Assembly (NCBI RefSeq): GCF_009910845.1
Contig: NZ_SIJB01000015.1
Location: 1 to 64,000 of the forward strand
Source: Chengkuizengella marina
Lineage (GTDB): Bacteria; Bacillota; Bacilli; Paenibacillales; KCTC-33759
Reading direction: 5' to 3'
Length of the DNA stretch: 64,000 nt
The notes beneath the pieces were generated by a model. The model saw nothing but the letters and a program-made list of their open reading frames with translations. It had not been told where the DNA came from and searched no databases. Below are positions 36,102 to 46,700 of this stretch, piece after piece. A program made the translations under genes and the position numbers. Every line of letters begins with the position of its first letter. Position 1 is the stretch's first letter.

Positions 36102-37094
36102 ATGATTACTACAAAACCAAATTGGAATGAATATGCTGAAAAAGCAATTAATGGTGAGTTATTAACGTTAGAAGAAGGGTTATCTGTGTTAGAAGCGGAT
36201 GATGATGAGTTATTATCCATTATGAATGCTGCATTTCAAGTCAGAAAACATTACTATGGGAAAAAAGTAAAATTAAATTTAATTATAAATGCAAAAAGTG
36301 GCTTATGCCCCGAAGATTGTGGTTATTGCTCTCAATCGATTGTTTCTGATGCACCTATTGAAAAATATTCGTTGTTAGAAAAAGATACATTGGTAGACGG
36401 AGCTAAAAAAGCGATGGAAATGAAGGTGGGTACATACTGTATTGTGGCTAGTGGAAGAGGTCCGTCTGGTAAAGAGTTAGATGAAGTGATTGATGCTGTT
36501 AAAGAAATTAAAGATACGATGCCTATGAAAATTTGTGCTTGTTTAGGGATCTTATCTGATGAGCAAGCAGCTCGTCTAAAAGATGCGGGTGTAGATCGCT
36601 ATAATCATAACTTAAACACTAGTAAATCCAATTATGCCAACATTACCTCAACACATACATATGATGATCGTGTAGACACAGTAGAACAAGTGAAAAAATC
36701 TGGTATGTCTCCTTGTTCAGGTTGTATCGTTGGAATGGGAGAATCCAATCAAGAGATCGTTGAAACAGCTTATGCGTTACGTGAATTAGATGCAGATTCT
36801 ATTCCTGTAAACTTTTTGAATGCAATTAAAGGAACCCCTTTAGAAAACATGGATGAGTTAAATCCAAGAAAATGTTTGAAAGTATTAGCATTATTCCGTT
36901 TCATTAATCCGACAAAAGAAATTCGTGTTTCTGGTGGACGTGAAGTGAATCTGAAATCTTTACAAGCACTTGGTTTATATGCGGCAAACTCCATTTTTGT
37001 AGGGGATTATTTAACGACTGAAGGGCAAGAAGCTACAGCAGATCACAAAATGGTGGAAGATCTTGGATTTGAAATTGAGGAATGTGCTTTATAA
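36102..37094 (+). CDS. bioB: Biotin synthase
   Basis: A 330-residue radical SAM enzyme that inserts sulfur into dethiobiotin. The iron-sulfur motif is CPEDCGYC, and the YNHNLNTSKSNYANI and GCIVGMGES blocks are typical. ATG 36102 follows GGGGGA; the 29 codons before it in the same frame are not conserved in character and hydrophobic. A 115-bp gap separates it from bioD, and its stop codon overlaps the bioF start by one base. Confidence 0.97.
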   Translation: MITTKPNWNEYAEKAINGELLTLEEGLSVLEADDDELLSIMNAAFQVRKHYYGKKVKLNLIINAKSGLCPEDCGYCSQSIVSDAPIEKYSLLEKDTLVDGAKKAMEMKVGTYCIVASGRGPSGKELDEVIDAVKEIKDTMPMKICACLGILSDEQAARLKDAGVDRYNHNLNTSKSNYANITSTHTYDDRVDTVEQVKKSGMSPCSGCIVGMGESNQEIVETAYALRELDADSIPVNFLNAIKGTPLENMDELNPRKCLKVLALFRFINPTKEIRVSGGREVNLKSLQALGLYAANSIFVGDYLTTEGQEATADHKMVEDLGFEIEECAL

Positions 37095-38299
37095 TGAGTT
37101 CTCATCAAAAATGGAAATGGATGCAAGAAGAATTAAAACAATTAGAACAAAAATCTCAGCTCAGATCATTACATGAAACAACAATATTAGAAAATGGATG
37201 GATCTTACGAGACGGTAAAAAAATGTTGAACTTAGCTTCAAACGACTATTTAGGTTTAAGTGAAAGGTTCAATAAAACCAATGTAACTGAATTAATAGAG
37301 GAAGAAGAGCCAATCTCTTCCTCTCTTCGTTTTGGTTCAACAGCATCCAGATTGATTGTTGGAAATGATCCTATCTATAGAGAGTTTGAAACGCAGTTTG
37401 CTTCTTTCAAGGGCACGGAAGATTGTTTAGTGTTCAGTAGTGGATATATGGCAAATGTTGGAGTCATATCATCGATAATTGGAAGAAAGGATGTAGTATT
37501 TAGCGATCGTTTGAATCATGCAAGTATTATAGACGGGATTATTTTAAGCAGAGCAGAGAATAAACGTTATAGACATAGAGATGTAGAACATTTAGAATAT
37601 CTGTTAAAAAAAGTAGATCTGAATCAGAAAAAACTGATCGTCACGGATTCTATTTTTAGCATGGATGGTAGTGTGGCACCTTTAAAGCAGTTAGTTGAAT
37701 TGAAAAATAAATACGGTGCTATGCTTATGGTGGATGAAGCGCATAGTGGTGGTATTTATGGAATGAAGGGTCAGGGGTTAGTACATGCTTTGGGATTAAC
37801 TGATGAAGTGGATATTTTAATGGGTACTTTTAGTAAAGCATACGGTTGTTACGGGGCATATATTGCAGGGGATTCCATTTTAATACAATACTTAATGAAC
37901 AAAGCCAGGAGTTTTATATTTACTACAGCATTACCACCAATCAATATTGCTGCTATTAAGCAAAATTGGTGCCGTGTTAAGTCTGAGAATTGGAGACAGA
38001 AATTGTTATTAGAAAAATCCGCATGGTTTAAACAACAACTTCAATCGAGAGGTTTTAATATTGGAGAAAGTGAATCGCAAATTATTCCACTTATTGTTGG
38101 GGACAACAAAAAAACCATGGAATTTAGTACTCTTTTACAAGAAAAAGGAGTAGCTGCGGTAGCAATAAGACCGCCTACGGTACCAGAGGATACAGCAAGA
38201 ATTCGTTTTACGATTATGAGTTCACATCAAGACGAGGATTTGAAAAAGGTGATAGAATATATCGATGAGGTTGGTGAATGTTTAAAGGTCAAAAAATAA
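37094..38299 (+). CDS. bioF: 8-amino-7-oxononanoate synthase
   Basis: A 401-residue PLP enzyme joining pimeloyl-ACP (or CoA) and L-alanine. Schiff-base lysine K248 is in TFSKAYGCYG; the VDEAHSGG motif holds the PLP-contacting Asp and His. I place the start at ATG 37094, which overlaps the bioB stop; an ATG at 37082 is too close to GAGG. The longer N-terminal tail (SSHQKWKWMQEEL) is normal for the family. Confidence 0.95.
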   Translation: MSSHQKWKWMQEELKQLEQKSQLRSLHETTILENGWILRDGKKMLNLASNDYLGLSERFNKTNVTELIEEEEPISSSLRFGSTASRLIVGNDPIYREFETQFASFKGTEDCLVFSSGYMANVGVISSIIGRKDVVFSDRLNHASIIDGIILSRAENKRYRHRDVEHLEYLLKKVDLNQKKLIVTDSIFSMDGSVAPLKQLVELKNKYGAMLMVDEAHSGGIYGMKGQGLVHALGLTDEVDILMGTFSKAYGCYGAYIAGDSILIQYLMNKARSFIFTTALPPINIAAIKQNWCRVKSENWRQKLLLEKSAWFKQQLQSRGFNIGESESQIIPLIVGDNKKTMEFSTLLQEKGVAAVAIRPPTVPEDTARIRFTIMSSHQDEDLKKVIEYIDEVGECLKVKK

Positions 38300-38354
38300 T
38301 GTAACTAAATCATACAATTTGTCTAACTTATTTTGTTAAGAAAGTGAGAATGTT

Positions 38355-39068
38355 ATGTCAAAAAAGTGTATGTGGATTTATGGTTGGGCAATGTCCACGC
38401 AAATTTGGTCTGAAGTGATTGAGAACTTACCTGATTTTGAACATCATTTAGTTAATTTTAGTGAATGTAATGAAATTAACGATTTTTATAAAGTGATTGA
38501 AAACAAATTGAAGGCTACTCCGGGTGAATGGACATTAATAGGTTGGTCATTAGGGGGGATGCTTGCATTAGAAACGATATTTGATCAAAAGAAAAGAGAA
38601 CAATACCGTATAAAATCTATGATCATCATCTCCTCAACTTTAAAATTTGTGAGTCAAGATCGTTCTAAGGGATGGCCTCAAAGAATTGTTCAGCGCATGA
38701 AAACACAGCTGTTAGCTCAACCAGAACAGACAATCAAACAATTTAAAAAACTTGTATTTCAATCCACAGATTATCCGAAATTGAGAGGACTATTTACTCA
38801 AAATGCAGAGACGGACTTTAACTTAAATGGATTAGAAGCAGGGTTAGATTATTTAATGACAACAGATTTGAGCTCAAGTTGGAATCAATTTTGCGAAGAT
38901 AAAAATACCATTCCTATTCTATGGATTCATGGGGAAAATGATGTGGTATGCCCATTATCTCCGCTTAGTATAACAAATGGTGAAAAAATAATCGTAGGAG
39001 AAGGGCATGCTCCATTTTTATTTGATACGGAAAAATTTATTTGCTTGACCAAGAAATTTTTGAAATAA
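38355..39068 (+). CDS. Alpha/beta hydrolase, probable pimeloyl-ACP methyl ester esterase (BioH-like)
   Basis: A 237-residue alpha/beta hydrolase. The nucleophile is the Ser of GWSLGG near residue 65, the acid is in HGENDVVCP and the His in GEGHAPF near the C-terminus. Its place directly after bioF, 55 bp on, suggests that it removes the methyl ester from pimeloyl-ACP methyl ester, the BioH or BioG step. BioC, which makes that ester, is encoded at 58534. Sequence identity to E. coli BioH is low by eye, so the role rests on context. Confidence 0.75.
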   Translation: MSKKCMWIYGWAMSTQIWSEVIENLPDFEHHLVNFSECNEINDFYKVIENKLKATPGEWTLIGWSLGGMLALETIFDQKKREQYRIKSMIIISSTLKFVSQDRSKGWPQRIVQRMKTQLLAQPEQTIKQFKKLVFQSTDYPKLRGLFTQNAETDFNLNGLEAGLDYLMTTDLSSSWNQFCEDKNTIPILWIHGENDVVCPLSPLSITNGEKIIVGEGHAPFLFDTEKFICLTKKFLK

Positions 39069-39111
39069 GACAATAATCGACAATTTTCTACACTTTATAT
39101 CAAATTTCCTA

Positions 39112-39139
39112 TTTACAAACTGAATGACTTTAGTATACA
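39112..39139 (+). promoter_or_regulatory. Probable promoter of GH81 copy 2
   Basis: TTTACA at 39112-39117 and TATACA at 39134-39139 with a 16-bp spacer. It leaves a 160-base leader that contains two operator-like sequences. Confidence 0.4.
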
Positions 39140-39197
39140 CTTATGTTAGTACAAAATAACTATGGAACAACAATAACAACCAGTAAGGAGGAATATT

Positions 39198-39215
39198 ATG
39201 GTATTTAGGTATTGA
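39198..39215 (+). CDS. Five-codon leader mini-ORF
   Basis: ATG GTA TTT AGG TAT TGA directly behind AAGGAGG at a good distance. Its stop overlaps the palindrome at 39211. It may be a remnant of a start region or a translated leader; function unknown. Confidence 0.25.
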   Translation: MVFRY

Positions 39216-39262
39216 AATCGATTTCAATTTATTTTCCTTCATTTTGCAATCGGTTTCAATTC
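39211..39262. promoter_or_regulatory. Two cre/LacI-type operators before GH81 copy 2
   Basis: ATTGAAATCGATTTCAAT at 39211-39228 is a perfect 18-bp palindrome with central CG. A second, less perfect site, GCAATCGGTTTCAATT, follows at about 39246-39261. Their pairing and spacing suggest a LacI-family repressor, possibly with looping, or CcpA. Confidence 0.65.
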
Positions 39263-39307
39263 ATTATATGACAATCTGAAAATAAATAAATAAAAGGAGT
39301 GTTTACA

Positions 39308-42300
39308 TTGCATAAGATCAAATTATTGTCATTGATGACAACGCTTACACTACTAATAACTACTTTAATCCCTGCCAATCTAGCAATAGCTGACATTACT
39401 GAAAATGATGTTGCTGTAGGTGCAGGTGGGTATTCGACAGTTCAGAAAGGAACGCAGCTATATAATTGGGTATTGGGTCCGAGAAAATCACCACCAGCAG
39501 AAGATTTTACAACAAGCAATTTTGATGGAAAACCTTTACCAACTAATGATTGGTTAACTTCAGTATTATGGCATCAATATTCAGGCGCTTTATATGCACA
39601 TCCATTATCTTTTCAAGCAACACCTACAGGTTTCGAAATTAGTAATCCTCCAAAAACAGTCAATACATTATTAGACGGAGAAAATGAATTGGAACGTGAA
39701 CACCGTCCAGGTCAAATTGACTTAGAGGTTCAAGCGACTACCTTTTCACCTGCGGATGCAAAGGCAGACAAGCTTGACGATTGGTCTGCAGACATTTTAA
39801 TGGCTAGTAGTGATGAAAGTAAAAATATGAAAGCAACGATTGCACATGGTAGTCCTTATGCCTATTTTACTTTTGACGGCGCAGAACCAAAGGTTAAGTT
39901 TAATCTAGCTACAACAATTTTGCATCAAGATGATTCTTCGATTCAAATTTCAGTAAATAACAACGGTCAGACGAATTTTTACGGTTTATATGCTCCAGCT
40001 GGTACAACTTGGGCAAATAATGGAAACGAAGTAATTGCGGATTTGCCTGCAGGAAAGAATTTCTTTACTGTTGCCGGTTTACCTGATGGTGATGTGAGTA
40101 CATTTAACTTCTATAAAGATCGTGCTTTTGCTTTTGTTACAGATACTAGAGTAGATTGGAACTATGATGAAGCAAGCAGTACTTTAACTACGAATTATAT
40201 TATTACAACAACACCTATGGAAGGTACAAACACTGAAACGATTACAGCACTTTATCCACATCAGTGGAGGAATAATCCATTAATACCTGACTCATCTTAT
40301 TTATCTACGTATGATACGATTCGCGGCACAATGAAAACGATTGCTGGAACTGATTTCAGCACACAGTATGTATTTAATGGTATTTTACCTTGGATGCCTG
40401 AACTAACAGATCCAGCAGATATTGCTAAACTTGAAGATTATGTTACTCAATATTTTGATTATGGTATGGGACTTAATCCTCCGTTCATAAATCCAGGTGC
40501 GGATGGAGGCAATGGCGGATATGATACGTATTGGATGGGCAAAAACCTTGGACGAATATCAAATCTTGCTCCGATTACAGCACAATTGGATGATACTGAA
40601 AAAACAGATGAATTCGTACAATCAATGAAAAATACAATGGAATGGTGGTTTACGCCAACAAAGTTTAATGAAGCTGGTCAACCTGTTGAAGACAACTATT
40701 TCTATTATGATGATCATTGGAAAACATTAATTGGTTATAGTGCAAGTTATTTTTCAGATACAGAACTAAATGATCATCATTTCCATTGGGGTTATTGGAT
40801 TTATGCAGCTGCACAAGTTGCTCTTCAAGAAGCAAATACTGTGGATGCATGGGATCAAGAAAGTCAGTGGGGCGGCATGGTGAATGAATTAATTGGAGAT
40901 ATTGCAACCACTGATCGAAATTCAACCAAATACCCATTTTTAAGAAATTTTGATCCGTATGCAGGTCATTCATGGGCAAATGGTCCAGGATTTATTGATG
41001 CAAATGAATGGAGATATGGTGGAAACAACCATGAGTCTTCATCTGAAGCGATGAATGCTTGGGCTTCATTAATCCTATGGGGTGAAGCTACCGGAAACGA
41101 CGAAATTAGAGATGCCGGTATATATATGTATACTACGGAGAGAGAAGCGATTAATAACTATTGGTTTGATATTTATGGGGATGTATTTGAACCTGAATTT
41201 TCAAATGACGATGCTGTTATGGTATGGGGAGGAAAGTACAACCATACGACATGGTGGACTGAAAACCCAGTAGAAGCACACGGAATTCAAATGTTACCGA
41301 TTACACCTGCTTCTCTTTACCTTGGAACTGACCCGAATTATGTTGCGCAAAACTACAACAATACGTATGCTGAATTCCCAAATTATTTGCAGAAGAAACA
41401 ACAGTTCGGATGGGAAGGAATAGATAATACGGATGCTTGGCAAGATATACTAGTTTCATATTATGCACTTAGTAATCCAGCAGAAGCTTTAACATTATGG
41501 AAGGATGAAGATACGGAGATTGATCCAGCTGTTGGTGTGGAATTTGGTGAATCTAGAGCACATACGTACCAATGGATTAGATCTTTAGATGTGTATGGAT
41601 TACCAAACTTTGATATTACAGCAAATACGCCACTTTATTCTGTATTTAACAAAGATGGGCTTAATACGTATGTGGCTTATAATGCATCAGATTCAGACAC
41701 TGTAGTTACATTCTCAGATTGCTTTGAATTAACAGTTCCAGCAAATGCGATGGCGCAAGAAACAGCAGTAAGTCCAGGAGGAAATTGTTCTGGAACACCT
41801 CCAGGAGGTGGCGAGCCAGTAGAACCTGATACAGAAAACCCAACATCTCCAACAAATTTAAGTGCATCTAATGTAAGTGATTCATCTGTGGAACTTAGTT
41901 GGACAGCAGCAACAGACAATGTTGGAGTATCAGGGTATGATGTTTTTCAAGACGGAAGCTTTGTGAACAGCACAACCAGTACTAACTTTGCAATTTCAGG
42001 TTTAGAAGCGGAAACCAGTTATACATTTACGGTTGTTGCAAAAGATAGAGCTGGAAATGAATCGGCAGTAAGTAGTGGCTTAACTGTGACTACGGAAGCA
42101 TCACCAGCCAATGAACCTATTACAATCACAGAAGAAGATTTCGTAGTAGAGATTGTGGATCAAGGGGCAGAATTGACTTTACGATTCACACCAACATTAA
42201 GTACTAGTTTAGTAGACTTACGATATGTAGTAGATGGTGGTATACAACAAAATGTGAATACGATAAACAATGGAGGTATTTGGGAATATACAATATCGTC

Positions 42301-43597
42301 ATTAAACGCAGGTAATGTTGTAGAGTTTTATTATACGTATTTAAAAAATCAACTAGCTGAGGATACATCTTGGTATAGATATGAAGTAGGTTCTGGTGTT
42401 GTAACTAATCCTGGTACACCAGATACTCAAGCACCAACAGCACCATCAAACTTAACTTCTACAGCAAAAAGTGATAGTACAGTTGATTTAGCCTGGGCAG
42501 CAGCAACAGATAACATAGGAGTAATAGGCTATGATGTTTATCAGGATGGGGTCTTTGTAGATCATACAACGACAACAGCTTATCAGGTTACTGGATTAAC
42601 AGCAAATACAACGTATTCGTTTGAAGTGATAGCAAAGGATGCAGCCGGGAATAGCTCAGCTGCTAGCAATTCAGTATCCATAACAACGGATACAGCACCT
42701 CCATCTGGTGGAAATGTCATTGTAGGTCCAGATTTTACAGTTGAGATTGTAGATAGCGGAAGTAGTGTAACATTAAAATTCACTCCAGATAATCCTGCAA
42801 GTTTTGCAGATGTACATTATAAAGTGAACAATGGCGGACAACAAAATGTAGGTAGCGTAAATCAGAATGGAGTCTGGGAATATACTATCCAAGGTTTAAA
42901 TAACGGTGATATTATAGATTTCCAATACACTTATTTCATCACCTTTGGCCAAGATTCAGAATGGTATCAATATGAGGTAGGGTCAGGAGGAACTACTGAT
43001 CCAGAACCACCAGTAGAACCAGAAGTAGACACGGAAGCACCGACAGCACCAACAAACCTAAACTTTACAGCAAAAGGTGAAACTACAGTTGATTTAGCAT
43101 GGACAGCAGCAACAGATAATGTTGGAGTGATCGGTTACGACGTTTACAAAGATGGAGTTTTTGAGGGTAACACAGTAGGGGCATCTTATAGTGTAATAGG
43201 ATTAACGGAAAGCACAACATATACGTTTACAGTGGTAGCTAAAGATGCAGCAGGGAACGAATCTGCAGCAAGTAATGCGTTACAAGTGACTACAGATGCA
43301 GCACCAGCAACTCCAACAGACCCAACTGATCCTTTTGGTGTGACTTATCTTAATGATACAGAAGTTACGATCTGGTTTGTACCAGATGAAAATGCAACTT
43401 ACGAATATATTATTTTGCATTATTTGATTAACAATGGACCACAACAAAATCCGACGTTAACTTACAACGATGCTACAGCAAGATATGAAATCACAGTTAC
43501 AAATGGACAAGTCATTCAAAGTTTACAATATGGTTTCACGTATAAAAAAGTAGGGGAATTCCAACAGGAGATTCCCATGGTGAATAGTACACCTTAA
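39308..43597 (+). CDS. Secreted GH81 endo-beta-1,3-glucanase with FnIII and CBM56 modules (copy 2)
   Basis: A 1429-residue exported enzyme, the most divergent of the three. Signal peptide residues 1 to about 28 (ending LAIAD). GH81 catalytic module to about residue 820 with D489 in DHHFHWGY and E576/E580 in NNHESSSEAMN, where the usual Gln before the first Glu is His. Then a Gly/Pro linker, FnIII (840-931), CBM56 (937-1031), FnIII (1039-1130), CBM56 (1136-1229), FnIII (1243-1333) and a C-terminal beta-sandwich module (1341-1429) that is shared with copy 3. TTG 39308 follows AAAAGGAG by 8 bases. Laminarin-type glucans are the probable substrate. Confidence 0.92.
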   Translation: MHKIKLLSLMTTLTLLITTLIPANLAIADITENDVAVGAGGYSTVQKGTQLYNWVLGPRKSPPAEDFTTSNFDGKPLPTNDWLTSVLWHQYSGALYAHPLSFQATPTGFEISNPPKTVNTLLDGENELEREHRPGQIDLEVQATTFSPADAKADKLDDWSADILMASSDESKNMKATIAHGSPYAYFTFDGAEPKVKFNLATTILHQDDSSIQISVNNNGQTNFYGLYAPAGTTWANNGNEVIADLPAGKNFFTVAGLPDGDVSTFNFYKDRAFAFVTDTRVDWNYDEASSTLTTNYIITTTPMEGTNTETITALYPHQWRNNPLIPDSSYLSTYDTIRGTMKTIAGTDFSTQYVFNGILPWMPELTDPADIAKLEDYVTQYFDYGMGLNPPFINPGADGGNGGYDTYWMGKNLGRISNLAPITAQLDDTEKTDEFVQSMKNTMEWWFTPTKFNEAGQPVEDNYFYYDDHWKTLIGYSASYFSDTELNDHHFHWGYWIYAAAQVALQEANTVDAWDQESQWGGMVNELIGDIATTDRNSTKYPFLRNFDPYAGHSWANGPGFIDANEWRYGGNNHESSSEAMNAWASLILWGEATGNDEIRDAGIYMYTTEREAINNYWFDIYGDVFEPEFSNDDAVMVWGGKYNHTTWWTENPVEAHGIQMLPITPASLYLGTDPNYVAQNYNNTYAEFPNYLQKKQQFGWEGIDNTDAWQDILVSYYALSNPAEALTLWKDEDTEIDPAVGVEFGESRAHTYQWIRSLDVYGLPNFDITANTPLYSVFNKDGLNTYVAYNASDSDTVVTFSDCFELTVPANAMAQETAVSPGGNCSGTPPGGGEPVEPDTENPTSPTNLSASNVSDSSVELSWTAATDNVGVSGYDVFQDGSFVNSTTSTNFAISGLEAETSYTFTVVAKDRAGNESAVSSGLTVTTEASPANEPITITEEDFVVEIVDQGAELTLRFTPTLSTSLVDLRYVVDGGIQQNVNTINNGGIWEYTISSLNAGNVVEFYYTYLKNQLAEDTSWYRYEVGSGVVTNPGTPDTQAPTAPSNLTSTAKSDSTVDLAWAAATDNIGVIGYDVYQDGVFVDHTTTTAYQVTGLTANTTYSFEVIAKDAAGNSSAASNSVSITTDTAPPSGGNVIVGPDFTVEIVDSGSSVTLKFTPDNPASFADVHYKVNNGGQQNVGSVNQNGVWEYTIQGLNNGDIIDFQYTYFITFGQDSEWYQYEVGSGGTTDPEPPVEPEVDTEAPTAPTNLNFTAKGETTVDLAWTAATDNVGVIGYDVYKDGVFEGNTVGASYSVIGLTESTTYTFTVVAKDAAGNESAASNALQVTTDAAPATPTDPTDPFGVTYLNDTEVTIWFVPDENATYEYIILHYLINNGPQQNPTLTYNDATARYEITVTNGQVIQSLQYGFTYKKVGEFQQEIPMVNSTP

Positions 43598-43619
43598 TTG
43601 AATCATTTAAAATTTTAAA

Positions 43620-43653
43620 CGCAGGTAGTAAATTTCATTCTTTACTACCTGCG
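43620..43653 (+). terminator. Strong hairpin after GH81 copy 2
   Basis: Perfect 13-base stem CGCAGGTAGTAAA / TTTACTACCTGCG; the T run after it is short. Confidence 0.75.
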
Positions 43654-43759
43654 AATATAACACTTTAAATCCGATCATGTACAATTATTTTTTAGATTCA
43701 AATTTCATTTAAATTATTAATTATTCCAGTCATATTCTTTCGAGGGGGAGGCAAAGATA

Positions 43760-46700
43760 ATGAAGAAAGCGTTTTCATTAATTTTGATATTTTCATTAGT
43801 AATAAGTTTGGTTGTACCATTTTCATCATCATATGCGTTTAACGGAGAGGTTCAAGTAGGCTCAGGGAGTTATACTACGATTTTACCAGCAGAAACAGAT
43901 AAACCACCTACATGGATCATTGATCCTAATGCTCTGGCATATCCTGAACCACAATCTTTAATTTCGTCTAATGTTACAGGTCCTGATGCACCAACTTGGA
44001 AACCAACACCTACTAGTGATTGGTGGACTAATATGAATTGGGAAACGTTTAGCGAACCTCAATATCCTCATCCACTCGCGGTTTATCCTAAAACACAAGG
44101 TTTACAAATTTATTATCCAGGTAACTCTAAAGTAGTTAGTGCACCTGGACCTAGTGAATTTAACAATGTTATTTATCCAAAGCAAATAGCCTTAACTGCT
44201 GAGTTACCTAAAGATACAAGTAATGATTTCGTATTAGGACATTCAAATGTTGGAGGATTTGCAGAAGCAAGAACTGGTGGATTTAGTGATTGGTTTGTCA
44301 CTGCTGATTTCTATAATGGCTCAACAGGAATGAGTATAAGCTATGGTCACGGTTCTCCTTTTGTATATGCGATTTATGAAGGTGGGAATCCATCTTTATC
44401 TTTTGATAGGGCACCTGAAATATTTGTAGGAAATGACAATGATGCAATGATTGGTGTTTCTGTTAATGGAAATTATTATGCATTGTTTGGACCTACAGGT
44501 TCCACATGGTCCGGATTAGGTACTACAACGTTAGTAAATCAATTGCCATCAGGGAAAAATTATTTCTCTTTGGCTTTGTTACCTGATGTAAGTACTGATG
44601 AGGAAGCCATTACAGCTTTTAATCAAATGAAAACTTATGCGTATTCATTTGTGACGGATACTACAGTGAATTGGTCCTTTGATGAAGTAAACAGTAAGGT
44701 ATTTACAGATTATCAATTTACAATTACACCTAAAGAACCTGGTGCACCTGTTGAAACTTTAATGGCTTTATATGCTACACAATGGAGAGGTTTGGATGCT
44801 GACTATACTGGATATACGTATGATTCAATGCAAGGGGAATTAAAAACATTGATTGGTAATTCCTTTACAGTAGAAGATAAGTATACAGGTATACTACCAA
44901 ACGTTCCTTATTTAGGAGATTTAAGTACAGAGAATATTGCACAATTAAAATTTTATTTAGAGGAAGAAATCAATCGACATTTCCCGAATCCAGATGATCT
45001 AAACTCAAATCCAGGAGATGTGGACACTTATTTTACAGGAAAGGAAATGGCAAGATTAACGACTTTATTTGGTCTTGCTGAAGATTTGGCAAATCGAGTA
45101 AGTGATCCGGCTGAAAAGAGTGATTTTGAAAATTTAGCTTCCATAGCATTGGAAAAAGCGAAGTTTATGGTTACAGATTGGTTAACTGCATCTGATGAAA
45201 TCGGAAATCAGGACAATCAGGAATTCTTTTACTACAATAATAACTGGGGAGCCATGATTGGGTACAGAGAGGCATTCTGGAGTGCCCCAAATTTGACAGA
45301 TCATCATTTCCATTATGGTTACTTCATTAAAGCAGCGGCTGAAATCGCTAGAGCAGATGAACAGTTTTTAGCAGAGTATGGTGGCATGGTTGATCTTCTC
45401 ATTCGTCATATTGCTTCACCAGATCGTGATGATCCAATGTTCCCATTTTTAAGAAATTATGATCCATATGCAGGACATTCATGGGCAGATGGTAAAGCAG
45501 GGTTTGGCGCAGGTAATAACCAAGAATCTGTTTCAGAAGCGATTAATGCTTGGACAGGAATTGTATTGTGGGGAGAATTGTTATCCACTTTGCCTGGAAA
45601 AGAAGTAGAAGGAAAAGAAATTAGAGATTTAGGTATTTATTTATACACTTCTGAAGTAGATGCTTCGAACGAATATTACTTTGATTTAAATCAAGATATT
45701 TATCCAGAGGAGTGGCAGCAGGTTGCTCATACCATTGTATGGGGTGGTAAAGTAGATAATACTACTTTCTGGACGAGAAATCCTGCGCAAAGACATGCGA
45801 TTTTATGGTTGCCGTTCCATGGCGGTTCTTTCTATTTAGGTCAAGATACTAATTATGTATTAGAAAATTATAATAGCTTGCAAGCAGAGCTTCCTTTATT
45901 TGAAATATGGGGTCTAGCTGAAGATGCAGGTAACCCATTTTATGATTATGAAGCTGAAGCTTATTGGGATGACCTACAATGGATGTATTTAGCGTTAGCA
46001 GATCCAACTCAGGCACTTCAACTCATGAATAATGCCATCGCGTCCTCACCAAACGGATTGTTTAGAGTAGAGGAGGGGAATTCAGCAGCTTTTACGTATA
46101 GTTGGATTCATTCTTTAACAAATGTTGGTGCAGTAGATGCCACAGTAAAAGCCGATTATCCATTTTATACTGTATTTAAAAATGATATCGGAGAGAAAAC
46201 CTATGTAGTTTACAATATGACAAATGAAACTAAGGTTGTAAATTTCTCAGATGGACAACAAATTACTGTAGCTCCAAAAAGCTTTAATTCTGATCAAGGT
46301 GTGTATATTCCAGATACAAATCCACCTTCTATACCAGTTGGTTTACAAGTAAATAGAGTGGCATCCAACTATGTGACATTAGAGTGGGATCCTTCTTCAG
46401 ATGATCGTGGAGTGGTTGAGTACGATATCTTTGTAAATGGAAGTTATGCTGTTTCATCTACAGAAACAAAAGTGAAGGTTGAAGGTTTGGAGCCTACAAC
46501 AACATATAATTTCACTGTAAAAGCAAAAGATGTCGATACCATTTCGGGTGAAAGCTTACCTTTACAAGTCACAACAACAATTGTAGATACTGAAGCCCCT
46601 GATACACCAACAGGTATCATCAGTGTTGAAGAGACACACAGATCTATTCATTTAAATTGGAATGTATCCTCAGATAACATTTTAACTGTGGAGTATGATG

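Noticed and set aside
43764-43777. cre-like AGAAAGCGTTTTCA at the start of GH81 copy 3
   Set aside because: One mismatch to the consensus and made of codons 2-6 of a normal signal peptide, so it may be chance.
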